Source of the DNA: RPRC01 sp034933285
Lineage (GTDB): Bacteria; Desulfobacterota; Desulfuromonadia; Geobacterales; Geobacteraceae
Direction: 5' to 3'
Length of the DNA stretch: 64,000 bases
NCBI GenBank assembly: GCA_034933285.1
Contig: JAYFNT010000013.1
Span: 1 to 64,000 of the forward strand
In this document: positions 15,967-24,194 of the stretch, one piece after another
Layout: the number at the start of each line of letters is the position of its first letter
How positions within the stretch are numbered: the stretch's first letter is position 1
Position numbers and translations under genes: made by a program
The notes under the pieces: generated by a model
Told to the model about the DNA's origin: nothing
Database searches by the model: none
What the model saw: only the letters and a program-made list of their open reading frames with translations

Positions 15967-16782
15967 TCATCCCACTCCGAGTATGACGCTCGAAGCCTTG
16001 AACATGGCCCATACCCGGTTTCCTTCCGTCAGTTCCAAGTCGTTGGCACACTGGTTTGTAATGACGGCGCTTATTACGTTGGATCCGGACAATTCTACGG
16101 TTAACTCGGTATTGACGGCGCCGTGGGCGATGGAAGTGATCTTGCCCGGCAGCATGTTCCGGATGCTTACCCTGACAGGGTCTTCTCCTATGCCGATGAT
16201 GACGGAGCCGGCTTTGACTATTGCGTAAGCGTCCATGCCTTCGAGAAGCCCGAGGGATTGTACGCTGTCATTCGTGATTATAGCGACTATCCTGTCCTTG
16301 CTCTTGAGCTCGAGCGTCACTTCGGATTTCGCTTCCCCTCTGACGATGCTCGACACCTTGCCGGCAAAGACATTTCTGGCGCTTGCCTGCAGGGAGATCC
16401 TGTTGACCAGCTTGTCCAGCCCATGCACGTCGACATCGGTCATCTTTTCTTCCATGCTGGTCAGGAACTTTTCATGCTGTTCCTGGATGATCCTGTATTG
16501 ACGGATGATTTCCTTCCCGTGTTCGGTGAGCGTCGTTCCCCCGCCCGATTTGCCCCCGGTCATGCGCAGAAACAGGGGCTTCTCAGAGAGATCGTTGATC
16601 GTGGAAACGGCATCCCATGCTGTTTTATAGCTTATTCCGACTGCTTTTGCAGCCTTGTTGATCGAGCCGTATTCATCGATCTTTTCCAGCAAAGCTATTC
16701 TGTCGTTTCCAAGAAACTCCATGTCGGTCTTTTTGAATGAGACAGTTCCGGAAACTTCGATCTGCTTTCTCGATCTGCGCAT
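15967..16782 (-). CDS. ModE-like regulator with two molybdate-binding (TOBE/Mop) domains
   Basis: This 271-residue protein has an N-terminal LysR-type winged helix (about residues 20-110; SINKAAKAVGISYKTAWDAV and the TGGKSGGGTTLTEHGK wing) followed by two Mop/TOBE domains (about 133-200 and 205-271), each with the serine-valine-isoleucine motif (GSVIIG, SSVILG). That is the architecture of ModE, which binds molybdate and represses molybdate uptake genes. No modABC transporter or molybdopterin gene is in the window, so its targets are elsewhere. The ATG at 16782 has AAGG eight bases upstream. Confidence 0.88.
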   Translation of the reverse strand: MRRSRKQIEVSGTVSFKKTDMEFLGNDRIALLEKIDEYGSINKAAKAVGISYKTAWDAVSTINDLSEKPLFLRMTGGKSGGGTTLTEHGKEIIRQYRIIQEQHEKFLTSMEEKMTDVDVHGLDKLVNRISLQASARNVFAGKVSSIVRGEAKSEVTLELKSKDRIVAIITNDSVQSLGLLEGMDAYAIVKAGSVIIGIGEDPVRVSIRNMLPGKITSIAHGAVNTELTVELSGSNVISAVITNQCANDLELTEGNRVWAMFKASSVILGVG

Positions 16783-17088
16783 TAGGTGCCTTTCAGTTCT
16801 TCATGAATATGACCGTACGGAAACGGTTCGGATGAGTTTCAGCAGCATGGAACGAAACCGCGCACCAACCGGGGCGAAAGGAAGCCTGCGATGCCGTCTT
16901 TCCCCGAGATTGGCCAAGCAGGTCAAGATACGCTGATTGCCGGACTTGACTGAGGTGGAAGAAGTATAAAGCAATGCGAACCAATAGACAAGATTCAATC
17001 GAAACTTATTGGAACTTCAATGGTCCGGAAAATCGTTTGGCAAACGAATCGTATCTTGGCGTTAAAAGGAAACGGTTCCGGTGGCATG
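16783..17088. other. Intergenic region, no gene seen
   Basis: These 306 bases lie between the ModE-like gene and the Crp/Fnr-like gene, both transcribed leftward. I see no reading frame with a ribosome-binding site, no T-tailed hairpin and no clear promoter. It must contain the promoter of the ModE-like gene. Confidence 0.4.
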
Positions 17089-17838
17089 TCAGTGGAGACT
17101 GCTCTGCATGGCAGAGAGTGCCCGGTAAAGTTCGCATTGGGATACTTTTTCAAAGAATGCGGGCAGAAGCTTGATGTGCCGCCCGGCCATTTCTATTTCG
17201 TTCTGTTCCTTCATTCGCGCCAGGACGCGGCTGGCCGTTTCCCTGGTTATGAGCACCCGGTCGGCAATGCTCTGATGGGAGAAGATCTTGCTGATGATGA
17301 CTCCGCTGCTGTCGTGCACTCCAAGGGTCTTGCCATATCGCGCCAGTGTTACCCTGATCTTTGACTCGGCATCATTGGTGCCGATTATGGTGTGAAACAT
17401 CCAGCTTTCCCTGAGCCGCTCGCAGAGCACGGAAATTATTCCTTTCAGCAACTTGGGGTTTTCCATGAAGAAATAATCGAACAGGGTTTTGGTGAGAACG
17501 AGCATTTTGCAGGGTTCCATGGCAATGACTGTTGCATAGTCGGTTTTGCCGTCGAGCAGTCCCATGTCTCCGAAGTAGTCGCCCCGCTGTCGGAAAGCCA
17601 TGACCCGCTCAAGTCCGCTTGGAGTGAAACCCACAACTTTGACCCTTCCCTTGAGAATTATGTACATCTGCTGATTTTCTTCATTCTCGAAGAAAATGAT
17701 TTCTCCCTTTTTGCAGCTGTAGACATTGGTACGTTCAAGCAGAGAAGAGAGTTCCTCGTCCGAAAAACAAGAGAAAAAGGGAACTTTCTTGACGATCTTC
17801 TTGGTGAGTTCAGGATCAAAACTGCTTCTGACAGTCAT
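17089..17838 (-). CDS. Crp/Fnr-family transcription regulator
   Basis: This 249-residue protein has an N-terminal cyclic-nucleotide-binding-type beta barrel (about residues 20-135; GEIIFFENEENQQMYIILKG, GDYFGDMGLLDGK) and a C-terminal winged helix whose recognition region is HQSIADRVLITRETASRVLARM near residue 190. The arginine-serine pair that binds cAMP in E. coli CRP is not apparent (DGKTDYATVIAME), and there is no FNR-type cysteine cluster, so its effector is unknown. The ATG at 17838 has AAGGAG five bases upstream and is preferred to a GTG two codons earlier. Confidence 0.88.
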   Translation of the reverse strand: MTVRSSFDPELTKKIVKKVPFFSCFSDEELSSLLERTNVYSCKKGEIIFFENEENQQMYIILKGRVKVVGFTPSGLERVMAFRQRGDYFGDMGLLDGKTDYATVIAMEPCKMLVLTKTLFDYFFMENPKLLKGIISVLCERLRESWMFHTIIGTNDAESKIRVTLARYGKTLGVHDSSGVIISKIFSHQSIADRVLITRETASRVLARMKEQNEIEMAGRHIKLLPAFFEKVSQCELYRALSAMQSSLH

Positions 17839-17944
17839 ATGCACTCCTTGGAAGGCTGCGTCGCCGGGGAGTGGAGCGGAATATCCTGGCAGTTGAGGGT
17901 ATGGCAGTCGGCAACGCGTACTTTTCTGTTCAATCAGAACATAA

Positions 17945-17965
17945 CTAGCTGACCTTACTGGCTAG
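17945..17965. promoter_or_regulatory. Inverted repeat upstream of the Crp/Fnr-like gene
   Basis: CTAGC and GCTAG arms flank an 11-base centre about 107 bp before the gene's start codon. The spacing would suit a dimeric regulator, possibly autoregulation, but it does not match the CRP or FNR consensus half-sites. Confidence 0.3.
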
Positions 17966-18030
17966 CATATCACATTGCGAGGAAGTTGCATGAAGAAGTG
18001 ATGTCAGGCGAAACCCGGGGAATGGAAAGC

Positions 18031-18058
18031 GAATACCCCCGGCAAACCGGGGGTATTC
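18031..18058. terminator. Perfect 12-bp hairpin after nrdJ
   Basis: GAATACCCCCGG and CCGGGGGTATTC pair perfectly around a CAAA loop, 95 bp beyond the nrdJ stop. On the leftward strand it is not followed by T, so it may end transcription only with help, or may protect the 3' end of the message. Confidence 0.5.
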
Positions 18059-18152
18059 AGAGAAAAAACAGAATAGCTATGGTAGCTTGAATTGATATAT
18101 TCAGCACGTCCCGCGCAAATTTGACCGGCTGGATTCCTCGGCCCGGGAACTG

Positions 18153-20381
18153 CTAAGCACATTCACTGTATCCGCATACATGGCAAACCGCGCATCCTCC
18201 TTCATGCTCAACTATTCCGCCGCATTCAGGGCAGGCCCCTCTTTCGGGCGCCTGAGCTTCCAGACCGGTGTCGTATCCCTTGGCTGACATGTGCGCCTGG
18301 ATTGCCTTGGCCACTGCGTCTGCGCAGGAGAGAACCCGGTTGTCGCCGAAACCGCTCGGCAGGTGGCAGGAAATGCCCATGAGCTGCTTGATTACCTGCC
18401 GCGCCTGCACGCCGCTTCGCCATGCAAGCGAAACCATTCGGCCGATGGCCTCGCATTGGGAAGCTGCGCAGCCGCCGGCTTTTCCCATGGTGGTGAAAAG
18501 TTCGAACAGGCCTGCCTTGTCTTCGTTCACGGTTATGTAGAGCGGACCGCATCCGGTCTGCATCTGGTATGTCCATCCCTGGAGAGCCTTGGGGCGCTCT
18601 CTCTTTACGACTTTTTTCTCTTCGGCGGGGTGAGCGGCAGGTTTTTCTTCTTTCTTGCCAGTTGAGAGGACCTGCATGTCCCTTGAACCGTCGCGGTAGA
18701 TGGTGACTCCCTTGCAGTCCAGCCTGTAAGCGAGCAGGAACACCTTTTCAACGTCTTCCACAGTGGCTATGTTGGGGAAGTTGACGGTTTTGCTGACTGC
18801 ATTGTCGGTATGTCGTTGGAAAGCGGCCTGCATTTCGATGTGTACTTCCGGGGTTATGTCGTGGGCGGTGACGAATACTTTTCTTATATCTTCCGGGATA
18901 TCCTCAATGTCATGGATGGTGCCATGCTCGGCAATGCGCTTCATCAGTTCGTCGGAGTAAAAGCCCTGTTCACGCGCGATTTTTTCGAAACAGGGGTTGA
19001 CATCGACAAGAATGTTGTTGTCCAGGACCTGGCGAACGAAGGATACCGCAAACAATGGTTCAACGCCGGATGATGCATTGGCGATGATGGATATCGTCCC
19101 GGTGGGGGCGATGGTGGTCACTGTAGCGTTCCTCATGGGAGACGATCCCTGCCTGTCGTATATCGAGCCCGGGAAATTGGGGAAGGGGCCCCTTTCGACT
19201 GCCAGTTCCCGTGAGGCTGCGTGCCCCTCCTCGTTGATGAAACGCATGACCTTTTCGCCAAGCGCGATGGCTTCGGCTGAATTGTAGGGAATACCCAGCC
19301 CTATCAGCATGTCTGCCCAGCCCATGACTCCCAGGCCGATCTTCCTGTTAGCCCTGGTCATCTCGTCTATCTGCGGCAGGGGGTAGTTGTTAACCTCGAT
19401 GACATTGTCCAGGAAGCGGACCGCGAGTATTATAACTTCTTTCAGACGCGCCCAGTCGATTTCATTGTTGACGATCATCTTGCCGAGATTTATGGAACCC
19501 AGGTTGCAGGACTCATAGGGCAGGAGGGGCTGCTCTCCGCAGGGGTTGGTGGATTCGATTTCGCCCACTTTCGGGGTGGGGTTGTCACGATTCAGTCTGT
19601 CGAGAAAGACAATGCCGGGTTCACCGTTGCTCCAGGCCTGTTTGACGATGCGATGGAAAACCTTGGCTGCGTTGAGGGTGCCGGCCGCCTCGCCGTTCCT
19701 GGGGTTTACCAGCTGATATTCCTCGTCTTTTTCCACCGCTTTCATGAATGCTTCGGTCAGACCCACCGAGATGTTGAAGTTGTTGAGCTGTTTCTGGTCG
19801 GACTTGCACATAATGAAGTCCATGATATCGGGATGGTCGACGCGAAGAATTCCCATGTTGGCTCCCCGGCGTGTTCCTCCCTGCTTGATCGTCTCGGTGG
19901 CGATGTCGAAAACTCTCATGAAAGAAATGGGTCCGCTGGATATGCCCGTGGTGGACATCACTACGTCGTGGGCCGGACGCAGGCGGGAAAAGGAAAATCC
20001 CGTGCCGCCGCCGGATTTATGAATAAGTGCGGTGAATTTCACTGCGTCGAAAATATCATCTATGGAGTCGCCGACAGGGAGGACGAAACAGGCTGACAGC
20101 TGGCCCAGTTCACGTCCGGCATTCATGAGGGTTGGCGAGTTCGGGAGAAACTCGAAATTCACCATCATCGAATAGAATTTGTCTGCCAGTGCTTTGATGT
20201 CGGCGTTGGCGTTGAATCTGGTTTCGGCAGCGGCAATGGCTGAGGCTACCCGCTGGAACATGTCCTGTGGGTTTTCGAGGACTTTTCCACTCTTGTCACG
20301 CTTGAGATAACGTTTTTCCAGTACGGTGAGTGCGTTTTTCGACAGCGCGAGATTGGCGCCGGTACTCTTGGCTTTTACCAT
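18153..20381 (-). CDS. nrdJ: Adenosylcobalamin-dependent (class II) ribonucleotide reductase
   Basis: NrdJ (742 residues) reduces ribonucleotides to deoxyribonucleotides using a B12 radical, with or without oxygen. The family's active-site blocks are visible: the first redox cysteine in LGQLSACFVLPVGDS near residue 100, NPCGEQPLLPYESCNLGS near 280 and the cysteine pair at the C-terminus (CPECGG...CAVCHVCGYSEC), which also forms a zinc ribbon. The length fits the vitamin-B12-dependent long form that carries an extra C-terminal domain (about 600-690). The 482-bp upstream region contains a probable NrdR box. Confidence 0.96.
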   Translation of the reverse strand: MVKAKSTGANLALSKNALTVLEKRYLKRDKSGKVLENPQDMFQRVASAIAAAETRFNANADIKALADKFYSMMVNFEFLPNSPTLMNAGRELGQLSACFVLPVGDSIDDIFDAVKFTALIHKSGGGTGFSFSRLRPAHDVVMSTTGISSGPISFMRVFDIATETIKQGGTRRGANMGILRVDHPDIMDFIMCKSDQKQLNNFNISVGLTEAFMKAVEKDEEYQLVNPRNGEAAGTLNAAKVFHRIVKQAWSNGEPGIVFLDRLNRDNPTPKVGEIESTNPCGEQPLLPYESCNLGSINLGKMIVNNEIDWARLKEVIILAVRFLDNVIEVNNYPLPQIDEMTRANRKIGLGVMGWADMLIGLGIPYNSAEAIALGEKVMRFINEEGHAASRELAVERGPFPNFPGSIYDRQGSSPMRNATVTTIAPTGTISIIANASSGVEPLFAVSFVRQVLDNNILVDVNPCFEKIAREQGFYSDELMKRIAEHGTIHDIEDIPEDIRKVFVTAHDITPEVHIEMQAAFQRHTDNAVSKTVNFPNIATVEDVEKVFLLAYRLDCKGVTIYRDGSRDMQVLSTGKKEEKPAAHPAEEKKVVKRERPKALQGWTYQMQTGCGPLYITVNEDKAGLFELFTTMGKAGGCAASQCEAIGRMVSLAWRSGVQARQVIKQLMGISCHLPSGFGDNRVLSCADAVAKAIQAHMSAKGYDTGLEAQAPERGACPECGGIVEHEGGCAVCHVCGYSECA

Positions 20382-20438
20382 GGCAGTGAGTTCTCCCTTG
20401 TTTCAGATGTTCAAAATGCCTTGTGGGCACCTCTGATA

Positions 20439-20454
20439 ATACCACATTTTGTGA
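20439..20454. promoter_or_regulatory. Weak second NrdR-like box
   Basis: ATACCACATTTTGTGA matches about 11 of 16 positions of the NrdR box consensus ACACWATATATWGTGT. NrdR sites normally occur in pairs about three helical turns apart; the centre-to-centre distance to the better site is 34 bp, slightly longer than the usual 31-32. Confidence 0.35.
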
Positions 20455-20472
20455 TACCATATGAAATAAACC

Positions 20473-20488
20473 ACAAGATATATGGTGT
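20473..20488. promoter_or_regulatory. Probable NrdR box upstream of nrdJ
   Basis: ACAAGATATATGGTGT fits the NrdR box pattern ACA-N2-ATATAT-N2-TGT exactly at the conserved positions and is nearly palindromic (CACA-N2-ATATAT-N2-TGTG). It lies about 90-107 bp ahead of nrdJ. NrdR is the ATP/dATP-sensing repressor of bacterial ribonucleotide reductase genes; its gene is not in the window. Confidence 0.6.
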
Positions 20489-20863
20489 GTCAAGCAAATT
20501 ACGATTAGAGCCATAAATGTTTGAAATAACGGAGGACATGCGGCCGACCGGACCGGATGGCCTGCGGGAAACAGCTTGAATAGGGATTTACAAAGACACC
20601 CATCTATGATAGGAATTCCGGAAATGATAAATTCTATGCTGCCCTGCGTCAAGCTGATCAGAGCTTTCACTATCCCACCTGAAAAACAGCCTTGTTTTGC
20701 CGGAAAATACTGTTCGCTGCATCTCGTTGACTCCTGGGAAATAGGCCGGGGAGCCGTATTGCGTGCATCGGGAAGATGGCGGTTTGACTTCTGATTTCAC
20801 TTGATGCGTTGTCTGGCGCCGGTGGAAAGCACCACCCTTGTTCATGTCCAGAGAAAGGAAAAA

Positions 20864-22180
20864 ATGAAAACATTTGTCCTCGATACGAACGTCCTGCTGC
20901 ACGACCCGTTCGCGCTTTTCAGATTTCAGGAGAATTCCATCATCATTCCCATAACCGTCATCGAAGAGGTCGACAGGTTCAAGAAAGACATGAACGAAAC
21001 CGGCAGGAATGCGCGCCAGGTTTCCCGCTACCTCGATGATCTGCGGCAGAAGGGATCCCTGTCTTCGGGGATAGGACTTGACAGCGGCGGCACGATAAGA
21101 GTTGCCCTGTTCGACGAGGAAATACGCCGCCTGATCCCGCCGGAACTGAGCGAACAGCGTGCGGACAATCGCATACTGGCAATTGCTCTGGATGCCAAGA
21201 ACAAGAGCGGAAGAGTGCCGGTCATTCTTGTCACGAAGGACACGAATCTGCGTATCAAGGCAGATGCCGTCGGCTTGAAGGCCGAGGATTACGAATCTGA
21301 TAAGGTGTCGATAGAAGAATTATATACCGGATTTACAGTGCTTGATGTTACACCGGAAACAGTTGATCGCTTTTACGGGCAGGGATGGGCGGAGACAGAA
21401 GAAAGCCTCATGCCCAATCAATATGTCGTACTCAGGGATGCGGGCAATCCGTCCCACACCGGCCTGGCTAAGTTCGTTGCAGCACAGAAACGGCTCGTTC
21501 CAGTTGCCAGGATCGGCAAGGAGGGAGTCTGGAGCATTCATCCCAGAAACAGGGAGCAGACCTGCGCACTGGACGCCTTGCTGGACGATTCGGTAAAGCT
21601 CGTAACCCTGGTCGGCAAGGCCGGCACCGGGAAAACGCTGCTGGCCATTGCCGCCGGGTTGCATAAGACGGCTGAAGAAAGCATTTTCAACCGGCTTCTC
21701 GTCTCCCGTCCGGTTTTCCCGATGGGGAAGGACCTGGGATTCCTCCCGGGTGATATAGAGGAGAAGCTGGCGCCCTGGATGCAGCCGATTTTCGACAACG
21801 TGGAGCTTCTTCTGAGCGGTCATGAAGCGGAGAAACGCCACAGCCGGGGTTATCGGGAACTTATGGCCATGGGGATACTTGAAATCGAACCCCTCACCTA
21901 CATCAGGGGCAGGTCGATTCCCAACCAGTTCCTGATCGTGGACGAGGCCCAGAACCTTACGCCCCATGAGATCAAGACGATTGTCACCAGAGCTGGGGAT
22001 GGCACAAAGGTCATTCTTACCGGTGATCCATATCAGATTGACAACCCCTATGTGGATTCTTCAAGCAATGGTTTAACTTATCTGGTGGAACGGTTCAAGG
22101 GGCAGGAAATTGCGGCCCATATAACCATGATGAAGGGGGAACGCTCGGCCCTGGCGGAGCTTGCCGCAAACCTTCTGTAA
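20864..22180 (+). CDS. PIN-PhoH fusion protein (PhoH2-type ATPase/RNase)
   Basis: This 438-residue protein has an N-terminal PIN domain (about residues 1-140; VLDTNVLLHDP with the first acidic residue, then EEVDRFKKD and a later DNRILA) and a C-terminal PhoH ATPase (about 225-438; Walker A GKAGTGKTLL, Walker B FLIVDEAQN). Proteins of this fusion type act as ATP-dependent helicase-nucleases on RNA in the PhoH2 family; some belong to toxin-antitoxin operons, but no antitoxin gene lies next to this one. The ATG at 20864 has AAAGGA upstream and begins exactly at the PIN domain. Confidence 0.9.
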   Translation: MKTFVLDTNVLLHDPFALFRFQENSIIIPITVIEEVDRFKKDMNETGRNARQVSRYLDDLRQKGSLSSGIGLDSGGTIRVALFDEEIRRLIPPELSEQRADNRILAIALDAKNKSGRVPVILVTKDTNLRIKADAVGLKAEDYESDKVSIEELYTGFTVLDVTPETVDRFYGQGWAETEESLMPNQYVVLRDAGNPSHTGLAKFVAAQKRLVPVARIGKEGVWSIHPRNREQTCALDALLDDSVKLVTLVGKAGTGKTLLAIAAGLHKTAEESIFNRLLVSRPVFPMGKDLGFLPGDIEEKLAPWMQPIFDNVELLLSGHEAEKRHSRGYRELMAMGILEIEPLTYIRGRSIPNQFLIVDEAQNLTPHEIKTIVTRAGDGTKVILTGDPYQIDNPYVDSSSNGLTYLVERFKGQEIAAHITMMKGERSALAELAANLL

Positions 22181-22229
22181 TAATGCAAGGAGAGGGGGGC
22201 ATGGCGGACATGTCCCTGCAAGTATTCAT

Positions 22230-23255
22230 ATGAGATTACTGGCAATAGAAACATCGTGTGACGAAACGTCGGCTGCCGTGGTAGAGGGGGGTGCAAACGT
22301 GCTTTCCAATGTCATAGCCTCCCAGGAGGCCGTGCATGCCGCCTATGGCGGGGTGGTGCCTGAGATAGCTTCGCGGAAGCACATAGAAGTCATCTCCTGC
22401 GTGGTCGAAGAGGCGCTCTTGAAAGCGGACACTTTACTCGACCGAATAGAAGGAGTTGCGGTAACCCAGGGCCCGGGCCTGGCCGGTTCCCTACTCGTTG
22501 GCATTTCCATGGCGAAGTCCATAGCTTATGCCCGAAATCTTCCCCTGGTCGGCGTGCATCACATAGAAGGGCACATGTTCGCCGTCCAGCTTGAAAAACA
22601 TGTGCCGTTTCCCTTCCTGGCCCTGGTAGTTTCCGGGGGGCACACCCATCTCTACAAAGTGGACGGATTCGGTCGCTACACCATCCTGGGACAGACAAGG
22701 GATGATGCCGCAGGAGAGGCATTCGACAAGGTGGCCAAGATCATAGGGCTTCCTTATCCGGGCGGTTCGATAGTTGACCGGTTGGCTGCCGAAGGTGATC
22801 CGGAGGCCGTCAGGCTGCCCAGGCCGCTGTTGCATGACGGCAGCTGCAATTTCAGCTTCAGCGGTCTGAAAACCGCTGTTCTGCAGTATGTCAGAAATAA
22901 TCCCCGTACAACTGATGGGTCGGCACTCAATGACCTCTGTGCTTCATTCCAGGCAGCTGTCTGCCAGGTGCTGGTCGAGAAAACCAGGTTGGCCATCCGT
23001 ACCGCCGGGGTGAAGAGACTCGTGGTTGCAGGTGGGGTTGCATGCAACCGGTGCCTTCGCAAAAGCATGTCGGATATGGCAAATCAAGAGGGTGTGGAAC
23101 TTGCCATTCCTTCTCCAGTGCTATGTACCGACAATGGCGCCATGATAGCCGTCCCCGCTGACCATTATCTGGAAATGGGGATCAGGAGTAGTCTCGATCT
23201 GGATGCCAGGACCGTATGGCCCCTGGACAGGATCGACAGGGGAATGTTCGGGTGA
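22230..23255 (+). CDS. tsaD: tRNA N6-threonylcarbamoyladenosine synthase, catalytic subunit
   Basis: TsaD (341 residues) joins threonylcarbamoyl-AMP to A37 of tRNAs that read ANN codons, working with TsaB and TsaE. The ASKHA fold and the metal-binding histidines in VGVHHIEGHMFA near residue 110, the GGHTHLY motif, AGEAFDKVAK and the C-terminal CTDNGAMIA block are visible. The ATG at 22230 begins exactly at the family's LAIETSCDET N-terminus, though its ribosome-binding site is weak. It overlaps rsmA by one base (TGATG), which predicts coupled translation. Confidence 0.96.
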   Translation: MRLLAIETSCDETSAAVVEGGANVLSNVIASQEAVHAAYGGVVPEIASRKHIEVISCVVEEALLKADTLLDRIEGVAVTQGPGLAGSLLVGISMAKSIAYARNLPLVGVHHIEGHMFAVQLEKHVPFPFLALVVSGGHTHLYKVDGFGRYTILGQTRDDAAGEAFDKVAKIIGLPYPGGSIVDRLAAEGDPEAVRLPRPLLHDGSCNFSFSGLKTAVLQYVRNNPRTTDGSALNDLCASFQAAVCQVLVEKTRLAIRTAGVKRLVVAGGVACNRCLRKSMSDMANQEGVELAIPSPVLCTDNGAMIAVPADHYLEMGIRSSLDLDARTVWPLDRIDRGMFG

Positions 23256-24070
23256 TGGAACGGACAAGGGCGAAAAAATCACTCGGGCAGAACTTCCTGG
23301 TGGATGGAAATATCGTTTCAAAGATTATTGATGCTGCGCAGTTGAGCACTGATGATGCCGTCCTTGAAATCGGGCCGGGCAGGGGAGCGCTGACCTCCCG
23401 CCTTGCTTCTGCCTCGGGTTGTGTCGTCGCGGTTGAAAGGGACCGGGATCTCCTGCCAGTTCTTCATGAAAAACTGGCTGAAGCGGGAAACGTCGAGGTA
23501 GTGCATGGCGATATACTGCGCCTGGATATCCGGAGCCTCCTCAGTGAACGCCGGACAGAGAGGTGGAAGGTTGTCGCCAACCTCCCTTATAACATTTCGT
23601 CCCAGGTACTCTTTGCTTTCATAGAGTGCCGGCCTTTGTTCTCGCAGATGGTGCTCATGCTGCAGAAGGAGGTAGGCGACCGGCTCGTGGCCGGGCCGGG
23701 ATGCAAGGACTACGGCATACTTACCGTTTTGTGCGCGAACTATTTCGACATTGAGAGGATTTGCCTGGTAAAGCCTACTTCTTTCAGGCCCGTGCCCAAG
23801 GTAGAATCCGCGGTACTGAGGTTTCGGGTCCTGCAGGCGCCGCGGGTTGATGTCGGCGACGACGGCTTGTTCCGCAAGGTTGTAAAGTCGGCCTTTGGGC
23901 AGAGGCGGAAAACCCTTGCCAACTGCCTCAAGGGCATGACCTCTTCTGCCGGGGAAAGCATTCATGAAATGGCGCTCGAAAGGGCCGGCATCGACGGGAA
24001 AAGACGCGGAGAAACATTGTCCCTCGACGAATTCGCCAGGCTGACCAGGGAAATGCTCGCTTTGCAGTGA
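23255..24070 (+). CDS. rsmA: 16S rRNA dimethyladenosine transferase
   Basis: RsmA/KsgA (271 residues) dimethylates two adjacent adenines near the 3' end of 16S rRNA during late 30S assembly. The family motifs are present: KKSLGQNFL at the N-terminus, SAM-binding VLEIGPGRGALT near residue 43, and the catalytic NLPYNIS near 112. The C-terminal small domain has the FGQRRKTLANCLKG segment. The start overlaps the tsaD stop, and loss of this gene's product gives kasugamycin resistance in other bacteria. Confidence 0.96.
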   Translation: MERTRAKKSLGQNFLVDGNIVSKIIDAAQLSTDDAVLEIGPGRGALTSRLASASGCVVAVERDRDLLPVLHEKLAEAGNVEVVHGDILRLDIRSLLSERRTERWKVVANLPYNISSQVLFAFIECRPLFSQMVLMLQKEVGDRLVAGPGCKDYGILTVLCANYFDIERICLVKPTSFRPVPKVESAVLRFRVLQAPRVDVGDDGLFRKVVKSAFGQRRKTLANCLKGMTSSAGESIHEMALERAGIDGKRRGETLSLDEFARLTREMLALQ

Positions 24071-24194
24071 ATGGTCGCTGACGGACTTCCGGCACCGCAT
24101 CCAGCCTGCCGGCATATGATTAATCCTTGATGCAAGGAAATATTTCCAGTATACTCCATAAGTTTCGAACTATCCCTGAACCGGAGGTTTTTGC

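Larger units (their letters stand above)
20382..20863. other. Long divergent intergenic region between nrdJ and phoH
   Basis: This region of 482 bases separates the leftward nrdJ from the rightward phoH. The part close to nrdJ is AT-rich and carries the NrdR-like sites. The rest holds no frame with a ribosome-binding site, and I found no cobalamin riboswitch signature although nrdJ is B12-dependent. The in-frame extension of phoH back to 20801 has no support. Confidence 0.45.

Noticed and set aside
18031..18058. Treating the perfect 12-bp hairpin after nrdJ as a strong intrinsic terminator
   Set aside because: It has no T-run on either strand, so I keep it only as a possible weak terminator.
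20576..20794. 72-residue frame between nrdJ and phoH
   Set aside because: It starts at TTG with no ribosome-binding site and matches no family; it is likely chance.
20382..20863. Cobalamin riboswitch upstream of the B12-dependent nrdJ
   Set aside because: I looked for the conserved B12-box core on the leftward strand and did not find it.
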